From Rhodococcoides kroppenstedtii (GTDB taxonomy: Bacteria > Actinomycetota > Actinomycetes > Mycobacteriales > Mycobacteriaceae), in assembly GCF_900111805.1 (NCBI RefSeq), contig NZ_FOJN01000009.1, positions 62,001 through 126,000 of the forward strand: a stretch of 64,000 bases of DNA, in the 5' to 3' direction. The notes under the pieces are model-generated. The model made no database searches. It was given only the letters and a program-made list of their open reading frames with translations, and was not told the origin of the DNA. Each line of letters begins with the position of its first letter. Within the stretch, counting starts at the first letter, position 1. Of this stretch, positions 15,401-25,199 are shown one piece after another. The position numbers were made by a program, and so were the translations under genes.

Positions 15401-17882
15401 CGCCACGACGGCCGGACCGGAGCCGCAGAACCTCGCCGTCGACCTGTACCTCTCGTGGGCCGACGCGCCGGAGGACGGCGACGCCCTGGCCGCCGATCTG
15501 CAGACCTCCCTCGCCGCGCACACCGCGGTCACCGGCTGGCGCCGGGTCACCGTCACCGTCTTCGGTCGCGGCACCGGCATCACGCACCAGGTCACCTTCC
15601 GCCCGACGGCGGACCGCTCCGCGCTCGCCGAGGACTCGTCGCTGCGCGACCTGCACCCGCTCACCGGGCAGCGTCTGGATCTGTGGCGCCTGAAGAACTT
15701 CGACGGCGTCCGCATCCCGTCGACGCCGGGCACGTTCCTGTTCGACGTCGTCGCCAAGGACAACCCGAAGGACGAGCGCCTCATCGCGCTCGCCGAGATC
15801 CGCGACGCCACGGTGCAATTCGACGCCGCGGGCAACGTGCTGTCGGTCCCGGCGATCGAGCGCACGCTGTCCGCGTGCCTCGACGGCATCCGTCGGGCGC
15901 AATCGCGTCGCGGCAACCGCCGTCTGGATCACAACCGCGTGGTGCTCTACGTCTGGCCGGTGCTGGACCTGCCGCTCGAGAAGTTGCGCACCGTCGCACG
16001 GCATCTCGCGCCGCTGACGGTCGCGGCCGGCCTCGAGGAGATCACGATGATGGCGCGGGTGTCGGTGCGTCCCGGCGCCGAGCCCACCCGCCAGGCCCTG
16101 CGGTTCTCCTACCGCCCCGGCACGGGCGTGGTCACCCGCATCACCGAGCCGCCCACCGAGCCGATGCGCCCGCTGGACACCTACACCCAGAACGTGCAGC
16201 GGTCCCAGGCCCGCGGCACCGTCTACCCGTACGAGTTGATTCCCGTGCTCACCAAGCGCGACGGATCGTTCACCGAGTACGACCTGGACGAGACCGGTGC
16301 CCTGCAGCCCATCGCCCGGCCGTACGGCCAGAACACGGCCGGCATCATCGTCGGCCTGATCTCCACGCCGACGGCGCTGTACCCCGAGGGCATGACCCGC
16401 GTCGTGCTGTTCGGCGACCCGACCAAGGCGCTCGGCACCGTCGCGGAAGCCGAGTGCGCCCGCGTCGTCGCCGCCATCGACCTCGCCGAGGAGATGGACG
16501 TCCCCGTCGAATGGTTCGCGCTGTCCTCCGGCGCCACCATCTCCATGGACTCGGGCACCGAGAACATGGACTGGGTCTCGCGCGCCCTGCGCCGCATCAT
16601 CACGTTCACCCAGGCCGGTCACGAGATCAACGTGGTGGTCGCGGGCATCAACGTCGGCGCGCAGCCGTACTGGAACGCCGAAGCCACGATGCTCATGCAC
16701 ACCAAGGGCATCCTGGTGATGACGCCCGAGAGCGCGATGGTGTTGACCGGCAAGCAGTCGCTCGACTACTCCGGTGGCGTCTCCGCCGAGGACAACTTCG
16801 GCATCGGTGGGTACGACCGCGTCATGGGCCCGAACGGGCAGGCGCAGTACTGGGCCCCGAACCTCGGTGCTGCGTGCGACGTGCTCTTCGCCCACTACGA
16901 GCACGCGTACCGCGCACCGGGCGAACGCTTCCCGCGTCGTGCCGCCACCACCGACCCCGTCGACCGCGACGTGCGGACGTACCCGCACGTGCACCCGTCG
17001 AGCGACTTCGAGACCGTCGGCGACATCTTCTCCGCCGAGCGGAACCCGGAGCGCAAGAAGCCCTTCGACATTCGCACGGTCATGCGCTCGGTGGTCGACC
17101 AGGACCACGCGGTGCTCGAGCGGTGGGCCGACATGGCCGACGCGGACACCTCCGTCGTCTTCGACGCTCACCTCGCCGGCTACCCGGTGACGGTCGTCGG
17201 CATCGAGTCCCGCGCCATCGCCCGCAAGGGATGGTTCCCGACGGACGGGCCGGACCAGTGGACGTCGGGAACGCTCTTCCCGCGTTCGTCGAAGAAGACC
17301 GCGCGAGCGATCAACGCGGCCAGCGGAAACCGTCCGCTGGTGGTGTTGGCCAACCTCTCCGGCTTCGACGGCTCGCCGGAGTCCCTGCGCAACCTGCAGC
17401 TCGAGTACGGCGCCGAGATCGGTCGCGCCATCGTCAATTTCGACGGCCCGATCGTCTTCTGCGTGGTCTCGCGCTACCACGGCGGTGCGTTCGTGGTCTT
17501 CTCCGGAGCGCTGAACGAGAACATGGAGGTGCTCGCGGTCGAGGGCTCCTTCGCCTCGGTGCTCGGCGGTGCCCCCGCCGCGGCCGTGGTCTTCACCCGC
17601 GACGTCAACAAGCGCACCGCCGGCGACCCGTCGGTGCGTGACCTCGAGGCGCGGATGAACGACGCCGAGGACGACGCGGAGCGCGCACGACTGCAGGTCG
17701 AGCTGTCCGCGACCCGCACCGCCGTGCGGTCGCAGAAGCTGGGCGAGGTGGCCGCGGAGTTCGAGGCGGTGCACAACATCGAGCGTGCCCGCGAGGTCGG
17801 GTCGGTCCACCACATCGTGGCCGCCGCCGAACTCCGTCCGCAGATCGTCGCCGCGATCGAACGGGGTATGGCCCGGAGCTGA
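12414..17882 (+). CDS. single-chain biotin-dependent acyl-CoA carboxylase (BC-BCCP-central-CT)
   Basis: A 1,822-residue multifunctional carboxylase joining CO2 to an acyl-CoA. The biotin carboxylase domain (about 1-445) has the ATP-grasp glycine loop KARSGGGGRGIRK and EVNTRLQVEHPITE. The biotin carrier domain follows, with VLEAMKMET and the biotinyl Lys at 619. A long central region of some 550 residues has no counterpart in the split bacterial enzymes. The C-terminal carboxyltransferase carries both CoA and biotin halves (VYPYELIPVLTKRDGSF, SGATISMDSGTENMDW, TPESAMVLTGKQSLDYSGG). This order is that of eukaryotic ACC rather than of AccA3/AccD pairs. It stands alone with its own promoter region and terminator. 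The substrate (acetyl-, propionyl- or longer acyl-CoA) cannot be read. Confidence 0.9.
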   Translation: MFTRIAVVNRGEAAVRLIRAVRELNADAPEHPLTVIALHTDAERRAMFVRQADEAVTLRKAGPGNPYLDHAELERALIEARADAVWVGWGFVAEDPAFREVCDRLGITFIGPTAEAMRLLGDKVEAKILAEKVGVPVAPWSGGPVETRADARRHAAAIGYPLIIKARSGGGGRGIRKVYAEDELELALERTQGEAERSFGDPVVFLERLVTEARHVEVQVIADQHGNVWAPGVRDCSIQRRNQKVIEESSSAVLTAEQADHLRAVSADLVRAAGYHGAGTVEYLYQPDQKIFTFLEVNTRLQVEHPITEVTTGIDLVKLQIRTARGEKLEGDCPGEFGHAVEARLNAEDADNGFAPAPGSVQLLKFPLGSGLRVDTGIAQNDVIPPDYDSMVAKVIAWGRDRSEALARLRTALRETTVVIDGGTTTKSFLLDLLDREELIDATADTGWLDRTGAGTADGPTRVADIALVAAAVDAYDADEARERAKFLLSARGGRPRASHDIGRTVELNYQGQGYRITVGQIGPHRYLAVVDGQELTIDLERLGEFERRAEVDGTRYSLVTVPGPAGYLVEVDGVSHQITQDEAGLVRAPAPAVVVAVPVAVGDEVEAGATLVVLEAMKMETAVRATTAGRVTEVLATVNAQVDNGAALLRVEPVGEQAAASTTARVEFRTPCSDVDRDDRAAALALLDEVRALIGGFDVSAARAHAVLGEYDALRGALPRRDADLVRSELDLLTTFADVCELTRNRPTMDEEGTDERVHSPREHFHAFLGSLDPDVHALPDSFRDKLTRALRHYDKTDLERGRDLEEAVYRLFLAQQRIENQVPVIAALLDRWIADPSVAPDATRDVAEVLDRLVVATQVRYPVIGDVARNLRFQLFDEPQIRKAREQVYDGVRGSLQYLAERPDADDHQERIDALVATEEPLVELLSQRVSDPGALLEVITRQYYEIRDFEDVKAFDREGRHYVSGTFTLVGGKVSLLATMTDRAGLADTLDAVATTAGPEPQNLAVDLYLSWADAPEDGDALAADLQTSLAAHTAVTGWRRVTVTVFGRGTGITHQVTFRPTADRSALAEDSSLRDLHPLTGQRLDLWRLKNFDGVRIPSTPGTFLFDVVAKDNPKDERLIALAEIRDATVQFDAAGNVLSVPAIERTLSACLDGIRRAQSRRGNRRLDHNRVVLYVWPVLDLPLEKLRTVARHLAPLTVAAGLEEITMMARVSVRPGAEPTRQALRFSYRPGTGVVTRITEPPTEPMRPLDTYTQNVQRSQARGTVYPYELIPVLTKRDGSFTEYDLDETGALQPIARPYGQNTAGIIVGLISTPTALYPEGMTRVVLFGDPTKALGTVAEAECARVVAAIDLAEEMDVPVEWFALSSGATISMDSGTENMDWVSRALRRIITFTQAGHEINVVVAGINVGAQPYWNAEATMLMHTKGILVMTPESAMVLTGKQSLDYSGGVSAEDNFGIGGYDRVMGPNGQAQYWAPNLGAACDVLFAHYEHAYRAPGERFPRRAATTDPVDRDVRTYPHVHPSSDFETVGDIFSAERNPERKKPFDIRTVMRSVVDQDHAVLERWADMADADTSVVFDAHLAGYPVTVVGIESRAIARKGWFPTDGPDQWTSGTLFPRSSKKTARAINAASGNRPLVVLANLSGFDGSPESLRNLQLEYGAEIGRAIVNFDGPIVFCVVSRYHGGAFVVFSGALNENMEVLAVEGSFASVLGGAPAAAVVFTRDVNKRTAGDPSVRDLEARMNDAEDDAERARLQVELSATRTAVRSQKLGEVAAEFEAVHNIERAREVGSVHHIVAAAELRPQIVAAIERGMARS

Positions 17883-17894
17883 CGCTCTCCCCTC

Positions 17895-17938
17895 CCCTGC
17901 CCCCGCCGGGCCCCGCCCCGGTGCGGGACGGGGCAGGG
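17895..17938. terminator. GC-rich hairpin after the carboxylase gene
   Basis: CCCTGCCCC (17895-17903) pairs perfectly with GGGGCAGGG (17930-17938), with an inner GCCCCG/CGGGGC pair. It lies 12 bases after the stop, between convergent genes, and could serve both. Confidence 0.6.
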
Positions 17939-17972
17939 CGGGTCGGGGCAGGGCGGGTCGGATCAGGGCAAG

Positions 17973-18776
17973 TCAGAACCCGCCGCTGACGATGACCTCC
18001 GCGGTGATGGTGCCGTTCTCGAGCGGCGACCCTTGCACCACGACGGACGTGCCGGGCCGCAGATCACCGACGGACCCGGCGCCGAGGGCGAGGACCCGCG
18101 TCTGCGGGGTGGTCGCGACGGTCACCGTCGACCCCCCGATCGCCTCGAGCACCAGGGTCGTGCCGTCGTTGGAGACGATGCGTCCCACTGTCGCGCCCTG
18201 CGTCCCGAGCGCCTCGCCCAGACCACCGGGCAGCTGCTCGAGGCCCGGCACCGACGGCGTCGTCTCCGGTGCCGTGGTGGGCGGAACGGTGGTCGTGGTG
18301 GACGGCGCGGAGGACCGCGGCGTGATGGCGGGTGCGGCGGTGGTCGTCGACGACTGCGAGTCGTAGAGCAGCCAGGCTCCCAGCCCGACCAGGGCGATGA
18401 CCAGGGCGGCGACGACGCCGACGATCAGTCCCTTGTTCGGCCCGCGACCGCCCCCACCGGACCCGTCGAGCGGCGGCGCCTCGCCGTACCGCTCGGGCGG
18501 GTACTGGCCGGGCGGGTACTGGCCGGTCGGATACTGCCCCGTCGCGTAGGGATCCGCCGGGTACTGGTCGGGTGGATACTGCCCCGTCGCGTAGGGGTCG
18601 GACGGGTACTGCCCGGCGGGCAGGGCCTCGGTGGGTCGGTAGCCGGTCTCGCCCCAGGCTCGGCCCGTTCCCTGCGACCCGTACGCCTCTGTCGGATCGG
18701 AGGTGTGGCCGAGGTACTCGGTGGGCTGATCGCCCCGGCCCTCGCGTCCGTCGCGGCCGTCGGATGTGCTGCTCAT
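17973..18776 (-). CDS. membrane protein with Tyr/Pro repeats and DUF5666-like domain
   Basis: A 267-residue protein of unknown function. The cytoplasmic N-terminal half is low in complexity with repeated TGQYP, PDQYP and ADPYATGQYP units. One membrane helix (LIVGVVAALVIALVGLGAWLLY) leads to a Thr/Ser/Pro linker outside. The last 75 residues look like a small beta domain of the DUF5666/OB type (G-x-V-x-x-I, GSTVTVATTPQTRVL, LRPGTSVVVQG, ITAEVIVSGGF). The ATG at 18774-18776 is preferred to a TTG 33 bases earlier, because coding-like repeat sequence starts after it. The domain call is by pattern only. Confidence 0.6.
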   Translation of the reverse strand: MSSTSDGRDGREGRGDQPTEYLGHTSDPTEAYGSQGTGRAWGETGYRPTEALPAGQYPSDPYATGQYPPDQYPADPYATGQYPTGQYPPGQYPPERYGEAPPLDGSGGGGRGPNKGLIVGVVAALVIALVGLGAWLLYDSQSSTTTAAPAITPRSSAPSTTTTVPPTTAPETTPSVPGLEQLPGGLGEALGTQGATVGRIVSNDGTTLVLEAIGGSTVTVATTPQTRVLALGAGSVGDLRPGTSVVVQGSPLENGTITAEVIVSGGF

Positions 18777-18918
18777 AGGGACGAGGGTAGGGAGCCGACG
18801 GCCCGACAATCACGTGCCCGGACGGGAATCGGGGCAAATGGGACGACTTCGGGCACCGGCGCGGCGGAGACGGGGCCGGTGTGGTCGACTCGGATTCTCA
18901 CCTCTCACCAGGAGTGCC

Positions 18919-20331
18919 ATGTCCACGGACCGGAGCCTCGATCCCCACACCGGATCGCTCGGGACCTCGCTGAAGCCCCGCCACGTCACCATGATCTCGA
19001 TCGCGGGGGTGATCGGCGCGGGACTGTTCGTCGGGTCCGCGACGGCCATCAACCTCGCGGGGCCCGCGGTCCTGCTGTCCTATCTCTTCGCCGGTGTCCT
19101 CGTCGTCCTCGTGATGCGCATGCTCGGGGAGATGGCGACGGCCAATCCCGACACCGGCTCGTTCTCCACCTACGCGCACCGCGCGCTGGGGCACTGGGCC
19201 GGCTTCTCGGTCGGCTGGCTTTACTGGTGGTTCTGGGTGCTGGTCATCCCGGTCGAGGCGACGGCCGGGGCGTTGATCCTGAACTCGTGGCTCGGCGGCG
19301 AGCAGTGGATCTGGGCCCTGGCGATCACCCTCGCGCTGACGGTGACCAACCTGCTCAGCGTCGGCAATTACGGCGAGTTCGAGTTCTGGTTCGCGTTGAT
19401 CAAGGTGGTGGCGATCGTCGCGTTCATCGCACTCGGCGTCCTCGCCATTCTCGGATTGCTGCCGGGCAGCAGCGTCAGCGGCGTGTCCAATCTGTGGGAC
19501 AACGGCGGCTTCATGCCGTTCGGATTCGGCGCGGTGATCGCCGCGATGCTCACGACGATGTTCTCGTTCATGGGCACCGAGATCGTCACCATCGCCGCGG
19601 CCGAGTCCCCGGATCCGAAGAAGGGCATCACGCGCGCCGTCAATTCCGTCATCTGGCGCATCATGATCTTCTACCTGGGATCGATCTTCGTGATCGTGGC
19701 ATTGGTGCCGTCGCAGGAACTCGACGCGCGCACCGGGTCGTACCAGTTCGTGTTGAGCGCCATGAACATTCCGCACGCGGACCGCATCATGGACGTCGTC
19801 ATCCTCACCGCCGTCGCGTCGTGTCTGAACTCGGCGCTCTACACCGCGAGCCGCATGCTGTTCTCGCTGTCCGAACGCGGCGACGCCCCCGCGGCGGTCC
19901 GTCGGGTGTCCGGCCGCGGCGTTCCCTACGTCTCGGTGCTGGCGTCGACGGCATTGGGATTCGTTGCCGTCGTGGGCAATTACGTGCTGCCGGAGAAGCT
20001 CTTCGGCTACCTGCTCGCCACCACCGGGGCGGTGGCGTTGTTCGTCTACCTCACCATCGCGGCCAGCCAGCTGGTGCTGCGACGCACCCTCGACAGCGAG
20101 GGACGTCGGCCGCCGGTCCGCATGTGGCTGTACCCGTGGCTGACGTATCTCGCGATGGGCTTCATCGTGGTGGTCCTGGTGATGATGGCGATTCTTCCCG
20201 ATCAGCGAACGGCCATCCTGTTCTCCGGCATTCTGGCCGCCGCCACGGTCGCGGCCGGAGTTCTCCGGCAACGGCACGGAACCTCGTCCGCGGCCGTCGA
20301 CAACAGCGGCGAAACGACGGCGGCGCGGTAG
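18919..20331 (+). CDS. amino-acid permease of the APC superfamily (AAT/GABA-permease type)
   Basis: A 470-residue inner-membrane secondary transporter with twelve predicted helices. The first helix has the family signature MISIAGVIGAGLFVGSATAI, where the unwound glycine stretch binds the amino group. ARMLGEM-like (MRMLGEMATANPDTGSF) and MGTEIVTIAAAESPDPKKGI segments are typical of GABA, aspartate and aromatic amino-acid permeases. It should import an amino acid with protons. The substrate is not decided. The ATG has AGGAG 5 bases before it. No linked metabolic gene hints at the substrate. Confidence 0.88.
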   Translation: MSTDRSLDPHTGSLGTSLKPRHVTMISIAGVIGAGLFVGSATAINLAGPAVLLSYLFAGVLVVLVMRMLGEMATANPDTGSFSTYAHRALGHWAGFSVGWLYWWFWVLVIPVEATAGALILNSWLGGEQWIWALAITLALTVTNLLSVGNYGEFEFWFALIKVVAIVAFIALGVLAILGLLPGSSVSGVSNLWDNGGFMPFGFGAVIAAMLTTMFSFMGTEIVTIAAAESPDPKKGITRAVNSVIWRIMIFYLGSIFVIVALVPSQELDARTGSYQFVLSAMNIPHADRIMDVVILTAVASCLNSALYTASRMLFSLSERGDAPAAVRRVSGRGVPYVSVLASTALGFVAVVGNYVLPEKLFGYLLATTGAVALFVYLTIAASQLVLRRTLDSEGRRPPVRMWLYPWLTYLAMGFIVVVLVMMAILPDQRTAILFSGILAAATVAAGVLRQRHGTSSAAVDNSGETTAAR

Positions 20332-20390
20332 TTTCGTCGCACCACCCGCGCAGCCCGCGTCGAGGTCAGGCCACCCGAAGCGAGTCCGAC

Positions 20391-22136
20391 GTGATCAGTC
20401 AGCGGATCAGCCCCGATCCGGTTCTGTCGTTCCTGGTGATGACACCGAAACCGGCGGAGCGGTCGCGACTGATCATCGCCCTGGTGACCGTCCTCGTCGG
20501 CGCGTCCGGCCTGACGTTACTTCCGGCGGATGCCCTGCGACCGGGTGGGAACGTGGTGGTGATCGTTGCGGCGGCGACGACCCTCCCGGTGGCCGCGTTC
20601 TGGATCGCCGGGCGCCGGCCGCCGTGGTTCGAGACGGCCTTCGTCGCCTACGCCACGGTGGGTGTGGTCTCGGTGCTCGCGGTGTACTCCTCACCGTTCT
20701 CCGCGATCCCCTCGTGCTCGGCGCTGGTGCTGATCTCGATGTACGCGGCGGCGTTCACCTCGCCGCGCATCCTGCTGATCCAGGTGACGGTCTCGGCCGT
20801 CGTCCTGACGGCGTTCGCGGTGGGAGCCCTGACCTCGAACGTCGACCGATGGTTCGTGGTGACGCACCTGCTGTCGGTGGCGGCGCTCTTCGCCGCCCCC
20901 TTCGTGATGCGCTACTACGTGGCGTTCCTGCGACGTCAGGTGGACGAGTCGCAGCGCGATCCGGTGACCGGCCTGCTCACCCGGCGCGGGCTCTACAACC
21001 GGGTCACCGCCCTCGCCCGCGCGGTCCCGCCGGGACGGGCGCTCGGCGTCGTGACGGCGGAGGTCGTCGCCTTGTCCGACCTCGAGGAACGCTACGGACA
21101 CGCCGTCGTCGACGATGTCGTGGTGGAGATGGCCGAGCGGCTCACGGCGTCGTCACCCGACGACGCCCTGGTCTCGCGTCTCGACGCCGACCACCTTCTC
21201 TCGGTCTTCCCGGTGACCGAGAATCGCGCCGAGTCCGCCGTGCAGCACGTCGCGGCGACGGTGACGACGACTCCGCTGCGCAGCGCACCCGCCGGCGTCC
21301 GTGTCGGGTCGGTCGTCGAACCCTTCACCGCCGCCGAGGATCCCGGCACACTTCTGCACCGCGCACTGTCGCGGGCGCAGGCCGCGATGCATCGAACCGC
21401 GCCGTCCCGGTCCGACGGCGACGTCCACCGCGCCGTGTCGACGTTGGTGGCCGACGGCGGGCCGCGCATCGTCTTCCAACCCGTGTGCGCCACAGCCGAT
21501 CTCGCGATCGTCGGCTACGAAGCGTTGTCGCGCTTCCCCGCCGGCAGCGGATCCCCGGTCACGTGGTTCGCCGACGCCGAGACGGTCGGTCTGCGGGTGC
21601 AGCTGGAGATGGCCGCGATCACCAACGCCCTCCGCGACTCGACCGCGTTGCCGGCCGATGCTTTCCTGTCGGTCAACGCCTCGTCGGCCACGCTCGTCTC
21701 CAGCGAGCTGGCGGCGGCGATGACCGCCCACCTTCCCGTACGGCGGCTGATCCTCGAGATCACCGAGCACGACCGGATCGACGACTACGCGTCCGTGCGG
21801 GCAGCGATCGCGGCTCTGCGGGCGGCGGGGGTGGTGATCTCGGTGGACGACGTCGGGTCCGGGTACTCCGGACTGCGTCAGCTGGTGGAACTGGAACCCG
21901 CGGTGGTCAAGCTCGACGCCTCGATCGTGCGCGGGGTCGACCGCGACCCCATGCGACGCGCGGCGGCGGTGTCCATCACCACCTTCACGCGCGAGATCGG
22001 GGCGCGATCCGTCTTCGAGGGTGTGGAGACCGAGGCGGAGCTGGCCGTCGCCGCCGAGGTCGGAGCCGACATGGTGCAGGGATACCTGCTGGGTCGACCC
22101 GCGCCGCCACCTCTTATCGATAACCATTGTCGATAA
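20391..22136 (+). CDS. membrane EAL-domain protein with degenerate GGDEF (c-di-GMP phosphodiesterase)
   Basis: A 581-residue membrane signalling protein. Five or six helices occupy the first 190 residues. A GGDEF-fold domain follows (RDPVTGLLTRRGLYNRV), but its active-site loop reads RLDADH instead of GGDEF, so cyclase activity is not expected. The C-terminal EAL domain keeps the catalytic set: EAL in VGYEALSRF, Asn in SVNASS, Glu in LEITEHD, Asp-Asp in VDDVGSGYSG, Lys in VVKLD, Glu in FEGVET and QGYLLGRP. It should hydrolyse cyclic di-GMP. The start may be GTG 20391 or ATG 20439; the longer form is given. The last codons overlap a Zur-like palindrome. Confidence 0.85.
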   Translation: MISQRISPDPVLSFLVMTPKPAERSRLIIALVTVLVGASGLTLLPADALRPGGNVVVIVAAATTLPVAAFWIAGRRPPWFETAFVAYATVGVVSVLAVYSSPFSAIPSCSALVLISMYAAAFTSPRILLIQVTVSAVVLTAFAVGALTSNVDRWFVVTHLLSVAALFAAPFVMRYYVAFLRRQVDESQRDPVTGLLTRRGLYNRVTALARAVPPGRALGVVTAEVVALSDLEERYGHAVVDDVVVEMAERLTASSPDDALVSRLDADHLLSVFPVTENRAESAVQHVAATVTTTPLRSAPAGVRVGSVVEPFTAAEDPGTLLHRALSRAQAAMHRTAPSRSDGDVHRAVSTLVADGGPRIVFQPVCATADLAIVGYEALSRFPAGSGSPVTWFADAETVGLRVQLEMAAITNALRDSTALPADAFLSVNASSATLVSSELAAAMTAHLPVRRLILEITEHDRIDDYASVRAAIAALRAAGVVISVDDVGSGYSGLRQLVELEPAVVKLDASIVRGVDRDPMRRAAAVSITTFTREIGARSVFEGVETEAELAVAAEVGADMVQGYLLGRPAPPPLIDNHCR

Positions 22137-22137
22137 G
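22113..22137. promoter_or_regulatory. Zur-like palindrome before a CobW remnant
   Basis: Arms CTTATCGA (22113-22120) and TCGATAAG (22130-22137) are perfectly inverted around a nine-base centre. The core CGATAACCATTGTCG matches the palindromic TGATAATCATTATCA form of actinobacterial Zur boxes at 11 of 15 positions. It overlaps the stop of the EAL gene and lies directly upstream of a gene fragment of the CobW (COG0523) family, a typical Zur target. Confidence 0.55.
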
Positions 22138-22152
22138 GGTACCGTGCCCGGC

Positions 22153-22455
22153 ATGCCTGCACCCCTCCCCGTCACGGTCCTCGCCGAGATCTCCCGCGGT
22201 GACACCCTCGACAGCCGCGGCGCCGGCGTCGTCCCCGGTGACGATCGGTCCATCGCCGATCTTCTCGTCGACCAGGTCGAGTTCGCCGACGTCGTCCTGC
22301 TCACCAAGACCGACCTGGTCTCGGACACCCTCGCCGGGGCCACCGAAGCCGCCGTCCGCCGGCTCAACCCGGTGGCGGGCCCGGACACCTGGCGACGGTG
22401 GCCGGACCCGCTCCCACCCTGGACGGTGGAGACCCACCTGCACGCGGTGGGCTGA
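22153..22455 (+). pseudogene. remnant of a CobW/COG0523 G3E GTPase (zinc-responsive metallochaperone type)
   Basis: An open frame of 100 codons that looks like pieces of a much longer gene. The start MPAPLPVTVLAE resembles the first strand of CobW proteins. The GxxGxGKT nucleotide loop that should follow is missing, and the sequence jumps to SRGDTLDSRG and then the family core IADLLVDQVEFADVVLLTKTDLV, where the NKxD guanine motif reads TKTD. It ends after RRLNPVAGPDTWRRWP, far short of the 350-400 residues expected. Internal and C-terminal deletions best explain this. The zinc-type operator directly upstream is still intact. A short functional peptide cannot be excluded but seems unlikely. 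Confidence 0.7.
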
Positions 22456-22458
22456 TAC

Positions 22459-25005
<2,547 letters not shown>

Positions 25006-25056
25006 CGGTCACCTTCCTTCGTGTCGTGTTCCGTCGACGGGAACAACACTACCGCA

Positions 25057-25077
25057 CCTGAGTCCATTCCACTCAAC
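25057..25077. promoter_or_regulatory. HAIR element (HspR operator) of clpB
   Basis: CCTGAGT-N7-ACTCAAC matches the HspR consensus CTTGAGT-N7-ACTCAAG at 12 of 14 positions with the exact seven-base spacer. It lies in the promoter region of clpB, an established HspR target in Streptomyces and mycobacteria. No hspR gene is in the window. Confidence 0.8.
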
Positions 25078-25199
25078 TTTCCTGCCGTCGCTCCGCGCAG
25101 GGGGTGCATCCGCGCACGTGGTGGCCCGCGAGACCGGCGCCCGATAGCATCGTGGTTCGCCACATCCGTCACATTCGGCCACCGTCGGGGGGGTGCTCC

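Noticed and set aside
12147-17813. Open frame of nearly 1,900 codons opposite the carboxylase gene
   Set aside because: It mirrors the codon structure of the sense gene in very GC-rich DNA, where stop codons are rare, and shows no protein-like motifs.
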